Positions 26,279 to 35,281 are shown, counted from the first letter of the stretch. The stretch is 64,000 nucleotides of DNA from Natrialba sp. SSL1 (GCF_001861355.1 NZ_MASN01000048.1:27281-91280); one strand, 5' to 3'. The notes: generated by a model not told the origin, from the sequence alone. Numbers and translations are program-made.

Positions 26279-27319
26279 ATGATGCGTATTGACTCGGAGG
26301 ACGAAACGACGTCCCTAGTTCGTACTTCTATCGCTGAACAGGATTACCTCGAGGACGATCTCCGCGAGTGGATACTCGACGCTTCACAGCAGATCCTCGG
26401 CGAGAACGTCCTCATCATCGGACGAGAAGTCACTGTCAAGGACATCCGTGACGCGATCGATCTACTGGCTATCGATCGGGATGGCAACGTCGTCATTATC
26501 GAACTGAAACAGGGTCGCATCACGGGGAACGTCGATTTCCAGGCGCTCAAATACGCCGCATACACCTCCCACTGGAACTACGAGCAACTTCGCAGTCAGT
26601 TCGAGAGCTTCAAATCGACCAGCTGGGGGCAGTCGATATACAACGAGGAGACGACTTTTGCAGAGGCGCTTGACGAGTTCTGCAACGACGACTACGAGTT
26701 AAATCAGGATCAGCGGATCCTGCTGGTGGGTGAGTCTCTGGCGGAACGGCTCGATCTCGTGGCCCGGTGGCTCAGCGATCGGAACATAGACATCACCGTC
26801 GTGGAGGTACAGCTCTTCGACGACGAGGGGCAACTGTACCTCGATGCTGAGCAGACGGTACCCATACCGAATCAAACAGTATCCGAAGTCAGCCCGGATA
26901 CATCGGAAGAACCGTGGAAGAGCGACGGGCGTACCTGGCACCTCAATGAGGTCTCAAGCGAAGCAGCTGCCGAACTGCTCGAGGAGGTCGTCGCTGCCTT
27001 CGCGGAGATCGAAATCCTGAATGGCCCTCATTGGGGCCAGAAACAGTACGTCTCGTTCAAGCAAGACAGAAAGAATCGAGTTATCGCCCGCACTCAGAAG
27101 ACGCTATTCAACGTCGAAATCTACGATGTTCCAGCAGGGAAAGTCGATACTGAGGAACTTGCCAACTCCCTGAACGTGTCGACAGAAGATATACGAGCAG
27201 AAGAAGATGAACTCCGGGGAGGACGTCCAGGAGTTCGAATCACCTGTCATAGTAATCGAGGTATCGACGTAACTGCTCTTGCAGCTGAAACACAAAAGTT
27301 GCTCACAGTTAGTCAGTAA
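26279..27319 (+). CDS. NucS-like PD-(D/E)XK nuclease (DUF91 type)
   Basis: This encodes 346 residues. The nuclease core has IDLLAIDRDGNVVIIELKQG (D then E-x-K, about residues 60-80) followed by FQALKYAAYTSHW, typical of DUF91/NucS-like endonucleases that cut mismatched or branched DNA or act in defence. The C-terminal 130 residues may bind DNA or a partner. Two adjacent ATG codons (26279, 26282) are equally possible starts. It follows the helicase and nuclease fragments in the same orientation but about 50 bp from the pseudogene, so it probably has its own promoter. Confidence 0.75.
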   Translation: MMRIDSEDETTSLVRTSIAEQDYLEDDLREWILDASQQILGENVLIIGREVTVKDIRDAIDLLAIDRDGNVVIIELKQGRITGNVDFQALKYAAYTSHWNYEQLRSQFESFKSTSWGQSIYNEETTFAEALDEFCNDDYELNQDQRILLVGESLAERLDLVARWLSDRNIDITVVEVQLFDDEGQLYLDAEQTVPIPNQTVSEVSPDTSEEPWKSDGRTWHLNEVSSEAAAELLEEVVAAFAEIEILNGPHWGQKQYVSFKQDRKNRVIARTQKTLFNVEIYDVPAGKVDTEELANSLNVSTEDIRAEEDELRGGRPGVRITCHSNRGIDVTALAAETQKLLTVSQ

Positions 27320-27335
27320 CCTAATACGAGAACCC

Positions 27336-27947
27336 TCACTGGTGCTGAAGCGGACCAGGCCGATCAAAGTCGACTGAGGGATACGTTTCGGGACACTCAG
27401 GACCAGTCAACAGAACGTTCGTTGGCTGCTCAAGTGGGACTGGCAGATCAATACTTGCGGTGCCAGCCTCAACTGCGTCCACGAAATCCCAGGGAAGATA
27501 GTGTGTCCACCCGTCTGGCTCGAGGTCAGAGAGATCGACATCGTCGACGACGATGAGTCGGTACGTCTCGGATGATGTCGCCAACTGATCGTAGATTGCT
27601 TGGATGAGTCGAAGCCCCTCCCGACGACCGGGTAATCGAGCTGCAACAGGAACCTGCGAGTGGAATTGCATCGGATCTTCGGGAAGGGTGAGATATCGCC
27701 AGCAAGAAATTGCCTCGCTAATACCGGGTATCGATGCTTCTTCCCGTAACGTCTGGTTCCCCGTCGCCCAGACGTCGACCTCCGGAACCTCGTGTGCCAG
27801 GTATTTGACCCACGAAAGTGGAACAGCCTCTCTGTCTGGATGTGGATTGACGCTGACTGTGTGGTCTCTGTCGAAGCAAACGACCGCCGTTGGGACTGGG
27901 CCGGTTCGATCCGTATCGCTCGACTTGGTGTGTGAGTTGGAAGTCAT
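27336..27947 (-). CDS. HAD-like hypothetical protein
   Basis: In this 203-residue protein, the segment AVVCFDRDHTVSVNPHPD resembles a HAD-superfamily motif I (DxDxT/V) and is followed by VPLSWVKYLAHE and VDVWATGNQTLRE, a motif II-like strand ending in Thr/Gly. The later part (YRLIVVDDVDLSDLEPDGWT) could supply the acidic motif. A phosphohydrolase acting on a small molecule or nucleic acid is plausible but unproven. It lies 45 bp downstream of the pentapeptide-repeat gene on the same strand, likely the same operon. Confidence 0.55.
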   Translation of the reverse strand: MTSNSHTKSSDTDRTGPVPTAVVCFDRDHTVSVNPHPDREAVPLSWVKYLAHEVPEVDVWATGNQTLREEASIPGISEAISCWRYLTLPEDPMQFHSQVPVAARLPGRREGLRLIQAIYDQLATSSETYRLIVVDDVDLSDLEPDGWTHYLPWDFVDAVEAGTASIDLPVPLEQPTNVLLTGPECPETYPSVDFDRPGPLQHQ

Positions 27948-27992
27948 GGGTATTCTGAGATGACTGCAACTGGTGTTGTGGTCTACTCATCA

Positions 27993-30047
27993 CTACGTGT
28001 CGAGGTGTGAGATTCCGATAATAGCCGGAAGGCAGTCCGATTGCAACGGATTCTCTTCTTCCTGTTGATCATACCGTGCAATCTGTACCATCAGGCGTCG
28101 CAGGATGGCGTTCCGAAATTCAGTGTGTGTCGCCACAGAAACGTCCGAGTCGAGTACATCAGCACTGGCGGGAACGGCCACAAGATGATCGAGGTGGTCG
28201 AATTCGGACTCTAGGTGGCTACATTCGATCTGTGAGTCTTTCTCGACGATAGTGTACGCTGCGATCAGTGACGTTTCCTCGAGGAGACCCTCCGGTTTCT
28301 CGGCATCGCCGTCGATCGCGAGTCCAACGACATATACAGCCGGAATCTCATCAGTATCGACTTCGACTGCGGCTGTTCGAGCCAGTTTGAGACTGTGGTG
28401 GAACAGTCCGTACCAGGTTTCGTGATCGAGGTTTTTGAGAGCGGTTACGAGCGCTTTCGTGCGAGCAACGTTCGGTTCGATGAGCCGAGCTGCCTGTGCA
28501 GGAACGACGATATCTCCTGAAAGAGCATCAAGGGGGACCGTCGTCCCAACGTTGTCGAGTTCTTCGGGTCGGGCCACGATCAGGGGGCCCTCCGCTCCCT
28601 CCACTGAACGAGAGAAATCCGCGGCGTCGAGATCGGGTTCCACTGCGAATCGGGCATCGTCGAATGTCGGGCGAACGAGGAACTCCGTTTCATCGAACGA
28701 GACGTCCGACAGGAATTGGCACCCTGTGAAGTCCGGATCACCGGCGAACGACGCGGAATCAAAGCGGGCTGTTCCACCGAACTCCGTGTGTCTGAATACC
28801 GCTTGTGCGTCGAATTGAACGCTTCGGAAATCCGCGTCGCCGGCGAGTTCGGCACCGAACTGGAAGTGATCGATCGTGGCCCCCCTGGCGTCAATGTCAC
28901 CGTCAATCGTCGATCCGTGGAAAAACAGCTGGGACGTAGAGCAGGCGTTTCGAACGACGACATCGCTCCCGAACGTGGCATCCCGAAGATGAGTCAGATC
29001 CTCGAATCGGGCTTCCTCGAAGTCGACAGCTCCCTCGAAGGTACCGTACGTGAACCAGACCTCGTCCTCGAATGTACTGTCTGTAAACGAGAGTGAGTCC
29101 CCGAAGTTGGCAAACGAAAACGAGGTGTAGCCTTCGAAAGTACCCTGATCGAATGAAGCATCTTCACTGTAATGGCGGAAATCCTCGAAATCCACGTCGT
29201 TCCCGAACGTTACCTGGGATGCGTTCAGTGAACCGGTAGCGACTGCATGACTGCAGGAGACGTCACCGTCGACTTCGATCCCAGATAGCGTGAGGTCCCG
29301 GTCGAACGACGCCCCAGTGAGTCGAAACTCGCCAGCGAAAGTACTGTCGGCGAACGACGCCTCGTCCGTGACAGCAATCATCGCAAAATCGGCGAGCAGG
29401 CCCCACTCGACCCGCTCACACGAGAGTGCACCGTCGAACTCCGATCTGGCGAATCTAACGTTGGCACTGAACGTCGCCGCGTCGAACACCGCCGGTCCGT
29501 CTACCAAGAGGTCCCTCGCGTCGACGAATCCGGCGTCGAGTCCGTTAGCGACCAGCCCACCATCGAATTGTGCGTGAGAGAGCAGTGTCTGTCGACCGAT
29601 CTTCGCCCCCGCCAGGTTAACCACACGTTCGAACCGTGCGCCACGAGCGTCAAGCGCGCCCGTAATAGCAACATTCCCGAGGAGAAGTGGTACTTTGATC
29701 GTCGCATTCGAGAGATCGAGATCACCGTCGATAGTCGCCCCCCGAAGATCGATCGGTTCGCCGGTAGGAGTCTCGAGGACTCGTCCCGAGAGATCGACGG
29801 ACTCGAGACGACCACCTGCAAATGTCGCTTCCTGATCCGGTTCGGACACTGCTTCGAGAAACGTATCAGTGACTGTACTCGGTGGATACTCGCCTTCTGT
29901 CGTGTGGAACAGGCAGCGGTCGTCGTCGCTGGATACGGGCTGATGCGGACAGTGATCGGGTTCTGTAACAGGGAATGGGCCAACCGCTACCGGCGCTGTC
30001 TCGCTTAGTGATCGATACTGGTACGCACAGTGAGAATTTCGGGTCAT
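27993..30047 (-). CDS. Pentapeptide-repeat protein with N-terminal Cys/His cluster
   Basis: In this 684-residue protein, from about residue 80 to 480 the sequence is a long run of A(D/N)LSxx-type pentapeptides (for example IDLRGATIDGDLDLSNATIK, FTDSTFEDEVWFTYGTFEGA), which form a right-handed quadrilateral beta-helix. The N-terminus has a Cys/His cluster (HCAY, CPHQP, CLFHT) that may bind zinc. The last 150 residues are a separate globular domain. I use the ATG at 30047 (MTRNSHCAY) rather than the one 33 bp upstream because the Cys cluster follows it directly. Pentapeptide proteins can mimic DNA or scaffold partners; the role here is unknown. Confidence 0.75.
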   Translation of the reverse strand: MTRNSHCAYQYRSLSETAPVAVGPFPVTEPDHCPHQPVSSDDDRCLFHTTEGEYPPSTVTDTFLEAVSEPDQEATFAGGRLESVDLSGRVLETPTGEPIDLRGATIDGDLDLSNATIKVPLLLGNVAITGALDARGARFERVVNLAGAKIGRQTLLSHAQFDGGLVANGLDAGFVDARDLLVDGPAVFDAATFSANVRFARSEFDGALSCERVEWGLLADFAMIAVTDEASFADSTFAGEFRLTGASFDRDLTLSGIEVDGDVSCSHAVATGSLNASQVTFGNDVDFEDFRHYSEDASFDQGTFEGYTSFSFANFGDSLSFTDSTFEDEVWFTYGTFEGAVDFEEARFEDLTHLRDATFGSDVVVRNACSTSQLFFHGSTIDGDIDARGATIDHFQFGAELAGDADFRSVQFDAQAVFRHTEFGGTARFDSASFAGDPDFTGCQFLSDVSFDETEFLVRPTFDDARFAVEPDLDAADFSRSVEGAEGPLIVARPEELDNVGTTVPLDALSGDIVVPAQAARLIEPNVARTKALVTALKNLDHETWYGLFHHSLKLARTAAVEVDTDEIPAVYVVGLAIDGDAEKPEGLLEETSLIAAYTIVEKDSQIECSHLESEFDHLDHLVAVPASADVLDSDVSVATHTEFRNAILRRLMVQIARYDQQEEENPLQSDCLPAIIGISHLDT

Positions 30048-30111
30048 GGTTGAATCAGTATGGAGAGGGCTGCTGGTCAAACGAGCAATACAACAAAGTC
30101 GATGGATCGGA

Positions 30112-30816
30112 TCAGTGCGTGTTCGAGAGTGATTCGGTTTCAGAAAACGTCCACCAGGCGATCTGATCGATTTCGATCATCGAGTACGTCGAATGAGTTG
30201 CTAGCCAGCGGCATGAGTCAATTAGGGCGGCGTCCGAAGATGAGTTCACGTTGAACTCGGAATATTCGGTCTCGAGTTCAGTGATGAATTTCTCTACCTG
30301 GATGTCCGGCTTGACGGTGTCGGCTCCAGCGATCATCCGCAAATACTGGAACGTAGCGGGGCCAATTCCGTAGACATCTCCGACCGGGTCAGATCGGTAC
30401 TGGTTCGGGTCAGCGTTTGCTGCCCACGTCTGAAGCAGGTCTAGATCGTCTGCGTCTGGCGCTGCGTTCTCGAGTAATGCAGCAGCGACGTCATAGACGG
30501 CATTCGGATGGCCGATCGTGAAACTCTCGGTAAACTTTGGATCATGTTCCAACTCGGCAAGATCAGCCAGTGATTGTACCTTACCCGAGTTGATGAATTG
30601 GTCACGGAACGATTCGACGTTTGGTTTGACGATGTTTTCATAGTTGAGTCCGGTCACAGATCCGGCTGCGTCGGCGATGATCACTTTTGGATCTGACCCG
30701 GTCCAACGGTCGAAGTTCTGGAACTTGGCGGCGTATTCGCGATACTGCGGGGCATTGTCGGCGTATTTGTCGAGGATTCGTTGTACTGTCTCGTCGATGG
30801 AAGTAGGGCCCGTCAT
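30112..30816 (-). CDS. Helix-hairpin-helix protein, endonuclease III-like fold
   Basis: This encodes 234 residues. The motif VYGIGPATFQYLRMIAGADT is a helix-hairpin-helix followed by KPDIQVEKFI, where the Asp after the hairpin matches the DNA-glycosylase/HhH-GPD layout. No iron-sulphur Cys cluster is present. A Shine-Dalgarno-like GAGGTG lies 8 nt before the ATG, so this gene has a leader, unlike many neighbours. Base-excision or damage-recognition activity is likely by fold but not certain. It lies just upstream of the pentapeptide-repeat gene on the same strand (about 65 bp apart). Confidence 0.6.
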   Translation of the reverse strand: MTGPTSIDETVQRILDKYADNAPQYREYAAKFQNFDRWTGSDPKVIIADAAGSVTGLNYENIVKPNVESFRDQFINSGKVQSLADLAELEHDPKFTESFTIGHPNAVYDVAAALLENAAPDADDLDLLQTWAANADPNQYRSDPVGDVYGIGPATFQYLRMIAGADTVKPDIQVEKFITELETEYSEFNVNSSSDAALIDSCRWLATHSTYSMIEIDQIAWWTFSETESLSNTH

Positions 30817-31034
30817 TGAAACACCTCGTCGCCCGGACTAACAGGTGACGAATACCTATTGGATGTAGAAGATAATAAATGTAATTGTTAACTTAGAATT
30901 GTTAGTTTTTGACCGAGGCGTAGATCACAGGGGGGAAGAAAAGAATCAACGCGGTTTTCCGGCATATACTACTGAAGTAGATTCAATAACATTACTGCGT
31001 TAGATTGAATAGTATTCAACGAGAGGTGGGACTG

Positions 31035-31775
31035 ATGAACGTTGCCGACCGGGTACAAATTGTACCGCTCGGGTACGAGCGAGAGCGTGTGAAAGAACCA
31101 ATCTACCGATTCAACGCCGATAAAGTAGTCCTGCTCCGTCAGGACAACAGTACTGATCACGAGACAGAGTACCAACGCAATCTTGTCTCCGAGTTAGCGG
31201 ACAACGACCGAATCGAACTCGAGACAACGGAGTGTGACTTTTTCGATCTCGAAAGCGCACTACGGGCACTCACAAGGACAATCCGTGACCACGACAATCA
31301 CGACGTTTACGTGAATGCGTCGACCGGAAGCAAAATCACTGCTATTGCAGCTGTGGTTGCATGCCAAAATCTAGATGCTACACCATTCTACGTCCGGCCC
31401 GAATTCCGCAATGACGACGGGAAACTCGAGCCACCGGCAGAGCCGCTTGTGAGTGACGTGGGTGAAATTACGGATATACCGGTTTTTAGCCTCGAAAAGC
31501 CCTCTACAAACCAGTTACAAATTCTCTCATACCTTGCTGAAGAAGATGGGGCTACGAAGAAGGAACTGATAGCGTTCAGCAAGTCACGGGAGTTCGATTT
31601 CATCGTCAATTCAGAAACGACGTCCCAAGAAGGACTGTACAGGCTTCTCGAGACACATATTATCGACCCACTCCAGTCGGAGTCATTTATCACTGTAGAG
31701 AAGGATGGACGGACGAAGCGAGTGTATCTCGCTGATCGTGGAAACGAAGCTCTCCAGATTTTCCAGCCCGAGTGA
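31035..31775 (+). CDS. DUF6293-family CARF-like transcriptional regulator
   Basis: This 246-residue protein has an N-terminal Rossmann-like domain with the signature VYVNASTGSKITAIAAVVAC, as in CARF proteins that sense cyclic nucleotides. A C-terminal winged helix follows (NQLQILSYLAEEDGATKKEL, then TVEKDGRTKRVYLADRGNEA). The haloarchaeal HFX_2341-like (DUF6293) family has this layout. I use the ATG at 31035 because GAGAGGTGGG precedes it and the conserved MNVADRVQIVPLGYERER starts there. A TATA-like box is not clear. It may respond to a nucleotide signal; no CRISPR-Cas genes are nearby. Confidence 0.75.
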   Translation: MNVADRVQIVPLGYERERVKEPIYRFNADKVVLLRQDNSTDHETEYQRNLVSELADNDRIELETTECDFFDLESALRALTRTIRDHDNHDVYVNASTGSKITAIAAVVACQNLDATPFYVRPEFRNDDGKLEPPAEPLVSDVGEITDIPVFSLEKPSTNQLQILSYLAEEDGATKKELIAFSKSREFDFIVNSETTSQEGLYRLLETHIIDPLQSESFITVEKDGRTKRVYLADRGNEALQIFQPE

Positions 31776-31825
31776 TTTGGCAGACAACTTTACGAACCTT
31801 CCTTCTGAAAACGAGATACGAGCGA

Positions 31826-32266
31826 ATGACAAACGCCGACGATCCATACAACCTACAACGGTTTGTCGAAGCCCAGGATCCAGTCATCGAAGAGGTCAAG
31901 GAAGAACTTCGATCAGGGCGCAAGCGTACCCACTGGATGTGGTACATTTTCCCACAGATAGAGGGACTCGGCAGCAGTCAGATGGCACAACGCTACGCGA
32001 TATCGTCACAGGATGAAGCCGAAGCATATCTGGCATACCCGATACTTGGGTCACGTCTATGTGAATGCACAACAATCGTGAATGCTGTAGAGGGACGCTC
32101 TGTAAACGAGATATTTGGATCCCCAGACGACCTGAAATTCAGGTCCTCTATGACACTCTTCGAGACGGTCGCCGACGATCCGACACCGTTCAGAACGGCC
32201 CTCGAGCAGTATTACGAGAATAATCGTGATTCGAAAACGCTAGAACTACTCAAAGACAGTAGATAG
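31826..32266 (+). CDS. DUF1810-family protein
   Basis: This encodes 146 residues starting MTNADDPYNLQRFVEAQDPV. Conserved features of DUF1810 are present: RFVEAQDPV, HWMWYIFPQIEGLG, AYLAYPILGSRL and DDLKFRSSMTLFE. The family is widespread in bacteria and archaea, small and cytosolic, with no established function. I use the ATG at 31826 because the conserved region starts there. It follows the CARF-like regulator by 50 bp and may be co-transcribed. Confidence 0.75.
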   Translation: MTNADDPYNLQRFVEAQDPVIEEVKEELRSGRKRTHWMWYIFPQIEGLGSSQMAQRYAISSQDEAEAYLAYPILGSRLCECTTIVNAVEGRSVNEIFGSPDDLKFRSSMTLFETVADDPTPFRTALEQYYENNRDSKTLELLKDSR

Positions 32267-32348
32267 TTCAATCAATGCGTTCACAGGTATTTGCAGATTG
32301 TGAACCAAGAGATTTCTCTCAGATTATGGTCAAAAAGTACTAATCGAT

Positions 32349-32666
32349 ATGTCATCAGTTCAGAGCATGGACAGAGATCCATTCTGGGAAGCTTTGGAAG
32401 TGAAAGTAGGCGACAAATTTCGGCTCGAAGCAACGAGTAGAGACGAGATTGAGGGGAAAGCACTGGATCGGGTTGTTGATCCGGAGGCAGAAAAGGTCGT
32501 AATTCCATATCGTGGGCCAAGCGAACGGAAATATACACTGTACACTCTTACTCTGGATATCGGAGAACAAGAAGCGTATCATGCATATGGGCCACCAGAA
32601 AATACGCAGGCACGAGGGCGAGTGGAAGCCTTCGATCTTTTGGAAGACAGTCCCCACAATGCTTAG
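32349..32666 (+). CDS. Small hypothetical protein
   Basis: This encodes 105 residues (MSSVQSMDRDPFWEALEVKV; an alternative ATG opens MDRDPF). The segment VKVGDKFRLEATSRDEIEGK followed by alternating hydrophobics (KYTLYTLTLDIG) suggests a small beta-barrel, loosely like the gene at 41226-41603 (SGDRIRIHLTGG). The function is unknown, and it stands alone. Confidence 0.5.
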   Translation: MSSVQSMDRDPFWEALEVKVGDKFRLEATSRDEIEGKALDRVVDPEAEKVVIPYRGPSERKYTLYTLTLDIGEQEAYHAYGPPENTQARGRVEAFDLLEDSPHNA

Positions 32667-32704
32667 TTGATGGCTTGGCAGCGTTAACAGCGGTGACGGT
32701 TCTT

Positions 32705-32744
32705 AGTCAACTGCCACGGACCACCGCACCCGTGGCAGTTGACT
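32705..32744. repeat. Perfect 15-bp inverted repeat between convergent genes
   Basis: AGTCAACTGCCACGG (32705-32719) is followed after 10 bp by CCGTGGCAGTTGACT (32730-32744). It sits between the stops of two convergent genes, so a bidirectional terminator or RNA-processing hairpin is likely. The stem is longer than most archaeal terminators and has no T-tract, so a mobile-element end is an alternative. Confidence 0.6.
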
Positions 32745-32778
32745 GGTCCGTCTCCGAGAAAGTAGTTCTTCTCACAGG

Positions 32779-33090
32779 CTAACTACCATTGTTTTGGTCG
32801 GAAAGACCGTACTCGAGATGGACTGTCGGTATACTCTGTGGTTTCGATGCGGCAACACCGTTCCAACCGACGACATGGATATTTGCCATCTCTCCGGAGA
32901 AGCGAAACCGAAGTACACCAGTATCAATTGCCCCTTCTGCAGAGTGATCCGTGACGACTGTCACTTCCTCGAGGGGATCGTCACCGACTAGTTCGATATC
33001 GCCGTCGACAGTAATTTCGTAGTTCGATGGAACGCCACTACCTACGATAGTTACGAGATGTGGCAGGGTCTCGTCAGCCTTAGCAGACAT
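32779..33090 (-). CDS. Hypothetical beta-rich protein downstream of a PadR regulator
   Basis: This encodes 103 residues from ATG 33090 (MSAKADETLPHLVTIVGSGV). Beta-strand character is strong (NYEITVDGDIELVGDDPLEE; VLRFRFSGEMANIHVVGWNG). It follows the PadR-like gene at 33181 with 90 bp between them. A PadR paralogue at 59374 also has a small acidic protein beside it, so this could be a regulator-partner arrangement. The family is not recognised. Confidence 0.5.
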   Translation of the reverse strand: MSAKADETLPHLVTIVGSGVPSNYEITVDGDIELVGDDPLEEVTVVTDHSAEGAIDTGVLRFRFSGEMANIHVVGWNGVAASKPQSIPTVHLEYGLSDQNNGS

Positions 33091-33180
33091 ATTTGGACGA
33101 GTCGATTCTGGTGTTGTAAGCCTTCTTTTCGATGGAATCGTAGGAACCAGTGAAGGTACGACGATCGAAACTATGGCCCT

Positions 33181-33456
33181 TCAGGCGTCTACGTACTGGT
33201 GTTCCCATTGTCGTCGGTTCTCGATCGCGTCCTCTCCTGATTCGGTGATGTCGTAGTAGTTGGTACGACGGTCGAGTTGACCCTTCTCGACCAGTTCCTT
33301 GTTGACCAGGGTGTCGAGATTTGGGTACAGCCGACCGTGATTGATTTCGGCACTGTAGTATGTCTCGATCTCGTCCTTGACGTCCTGTCCCGACGGCTGA
33401 TCAGCACCTGCGATGACGTACAACAGGTCGCGCTGAAATCCAGTGAGGTCGTCCAT
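33181..33456 (-). CDS. PadR-like winged-helix regulator
   Basis: This 91-residue protein opens MDDLTGFQRDLLYVIAGADQ and contains HGRLYPNLDTLVNKELVEKG, the recognition helix and wing of the haloarchaeal PadR-like family, then RRTNYYDITESGEDAIENRR. PadR proteins act as dimeric repressors. A close paralogue lies at 59374-59661. AT-rich bases upstream (33480-33530) include a TATA-like TTTATGG. Confidence 0.8.
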   Translation of the reverse strand: MDDLTGFQRDLLYVIAGADQPSGQDVKDEIETYYSAEINHGRLYPNLDTLVNKELVEKGQLDRRTNYYDITESGEDAIENRRQWEHQYVDA

Positions 33457-33505
33457 CTTATGTGAGTCTTCAACGATCCTGTATTTGACTTCTTTTCATA
33501 GGTTC

Positions 33506-33781
33506 CTAAATGTGTTTATGGTATGAATGTCTTGTTGGATAGGAGCAGCTACTCACTCCCTCCACCGTTTCCGAAGCTTTCAACATGCAGGTGAATTTGA
33601 CCTGGGTCGTCGAGCCGCGTAACAGCACCTCGAATCGATCGATTTCAGCCCACTCCTGGGCATCGCGAACGTGTCCCTCGATGACTGTCTCGACGCTTTT
33701 TCGCTCGCCAAGCTCGCCAGCGTGACGATAGCCGCCATCAGTTGCCGTTCTAGGCGACGGTGTTGGTAGTAATCTACTCAA
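33506..33781 (-). pseudogene. Possible remnant of a halophile protein
   Basis: The minus-strand frame contains AQEWAEIDRFEVLLRGSTTQ and VKFTCMLKASETVEG, which look like coding sequence, but the ends are not natural and the neighbouring bases are frameshifted remnants. I cannot name the family. Confidence 0.3.
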
Positions 33782-34239
33782 TAGGACCGGACTGTGTCAC
33801 CATCTCGGTGGACCCGGTCGAACGTTGAGAGATACGCGAGCCGGTCGTGAACCTCGTCGGTATCCAGCTCCAGTTCGGCAGCCAGTCGTTGACGGTCATC
33901 GGCTCGTCGAGTGCCTGGAGGACTTCGAGCCCCGGTAGTACCGATTCGTGAGCTCCTGGACGCGGGCCTCGATCGGCGTGGTCACCCCGTACTGCTCCTC
34001 GAGTTCGATCAAGGCTTCGTTCGCGAACGTGCGAACTGATCGTCCCCCAGGCGTTCGATCTGGGCTTCGAGCTCATCCCGGACGACGTCGTAATCGAGGC
34101 CGGCCTGTACGAGCATATTCATGTCCTCGATGTCGTCGTCACGGCCCACAATCGCCTTGAACAGGAAGATATCCTCGGTTCTGACCGGCCGGACCGTCAG
34201 TCGCTCCAGGTTGAGGAACGGCTCGCTGCGCTCTTGCAT
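33780..34239 (-). pseudogene. Broken partner gene of the HTH protein (DUF6036-like nucleotidyltransferase type)
   Basis: In order along the minus strand the pieces are LTVRPVRTEDIFLFKAIVGR and DYDVVRDELEAQIERLGDDQ; after a frameshift, FANEALIELEEQYGVTTPIE; then GLEVLQALDEPMTVND; and after a second shift LAAELELDTDEVHDRLAYLS. The order matches the downstream gene of a common haloarchaeal HTH plus nucleotidyltransferase-like pair. The N-terminal third, expected between 34240 and 34333, is deleted. At least two frameshifts plus the deletion make it non-functional. Confidence 0.6.
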
Positions 34240-34332
34240 GCCATCGGTGCAGGCAGACCGTGAGCGGTTCAGAGACCCCCGTCCCGATTCGCTGGAATTT
34301 GTTCTCGATTTACTCGCGTCCGAATGTTGGTC

Positions 34333-35259
34333 TTATTGTGGGAGTTGCACCACGTAGTCAGCCGCCAGCTTCTGGAACTCGTCCCACTCCGGGAGCCGGT
34401 CGTCGTCGACCTCGCCGTGCGTCTCGAGGTAGCGGAGCAAGGCGTCGATTTCGTCTTCGAGGTCATACTTCGCTGCCTGCTCTCGGAGATTTTCCTCGTC
34501 GACGTCGACATGGCTGAGCAGGAGCAGACAGTACGAGCGGTGTCGACTACCGTCGTCGATCAAGAGGGTATGACAGCAGAGCTCCGCCGTCGAGACTGCG
34601 TCGAGGTCCTCGGAGTAGACGTAGTAGCGGTGGCCGGTAAGCAGGAACTGGAGGTCAAAGGCCACGAATCGAGCAAGGCCGGTTTCATGGAACTCCTTTG
34701 CGTCGATATCCGTCTCGGCCTGGGCAAGGAATTCGTCGTAGTCCTCCCAGAGAATCGTACCCTTCGGGACCACGGCTTCGAGGCGGTGGCGATGCAGATG
34801 GTGTGCAAGTTCCCGAGCGAACTCGTGGAGGCGGTCGAAATCGGCGTTGAAGTCATAGCGGCTGTCGGCCGTTCCGACGAGCCCACGGTCGCGAAACCGC
34901 TTGAGGACGCGGTTGACCGTGTTGCGGTAGTTGTCGCTCTGGTCGGCGATCTCGGAGACGGTTCGCGGCTGGTCGAGATAGTACAGCACCTCGAGTGCCT
35001 TCCCGGTCAGCAGCTCGGGGAACTCGATGTGGGAGTGTTGGCGGACGAGGTCCTGGTAGAGCTCGACGGCGCGAGCATCCGACGGGACGACTCGTTTTCG
35101 ACGGCCGTCGCGTTCCGTGTAGACGAGCCCCTTCTCGATGAGGTCGCCGACGGCACGGGAGAGGTAACTCTCGCTGTGGTCGAGCTTCGTCGCGAGCTCG
35201 GAGATCGTGTCGCCGCGGTCGACCGTAGCGAGGACCTCGAGTTCAATGCGCCGGAGCAC
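34333..35259 (-). CDS. Helix-turn-helix protein of a two-gene toxin-antitoxin-like cassette
   Basis: A 309-residue protein with two winged helices: ISELATKLDHSESYLSRAVG (near residue 20) and RTVSEIADQSDNYRNTVNRV (near 100), followed by a 180-residue C-terminal domain. I start at the GTG at 35259, 27 bp behind TATATAAA, where the conserved LRRIELEVLATVDRGDTISE begins; an ATG further up lies before the TATA box. The family usually pairs with a nucleotidyltransferase-like gene, which here is broken (33780-34239). It is likely autoregulatory. A truncated copy of its promoter and first codons lies at 49510-49602. Confidence 0.75.
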   Translation of the reverse strand: MLRRIELEVLATVDRGDTISELATKLDHSESYLSRAVGDLIEKGLVYTERDGRRKRVVPSDARAVELYQDLVRQHSHIEFPELLTGKALEVLYYLDQPRTVSEIADQSDNYRNTVNRVLKRFRDRGLVGTADSRYDFNADFDRLHEFARELAHHLHRHRLEAVVPKGTILWEDYDEFLAQAETDIDAKEFHETGLARFVAFDLQFLLTGHRYYVYSEDLDAVSTAELCCHTLLIDDGSRHRSYCLLLLSHVDVDEENLREQAAKYDLEDEIDALLRYLETHGEVDDDRLPEWDEFQKLAADYVVQLPQ

Positions 35260-35281
35260 GGTGTAACATAGTACGAAACTG

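Noticed and set aside
34324..35271. Long plus-strand frame opposite the HTH gene
   Set aside because: It mirrors the minus-strand codon pattern of a clearly recognisable HTH protein; GC-rich third positions create such long antisense frames.
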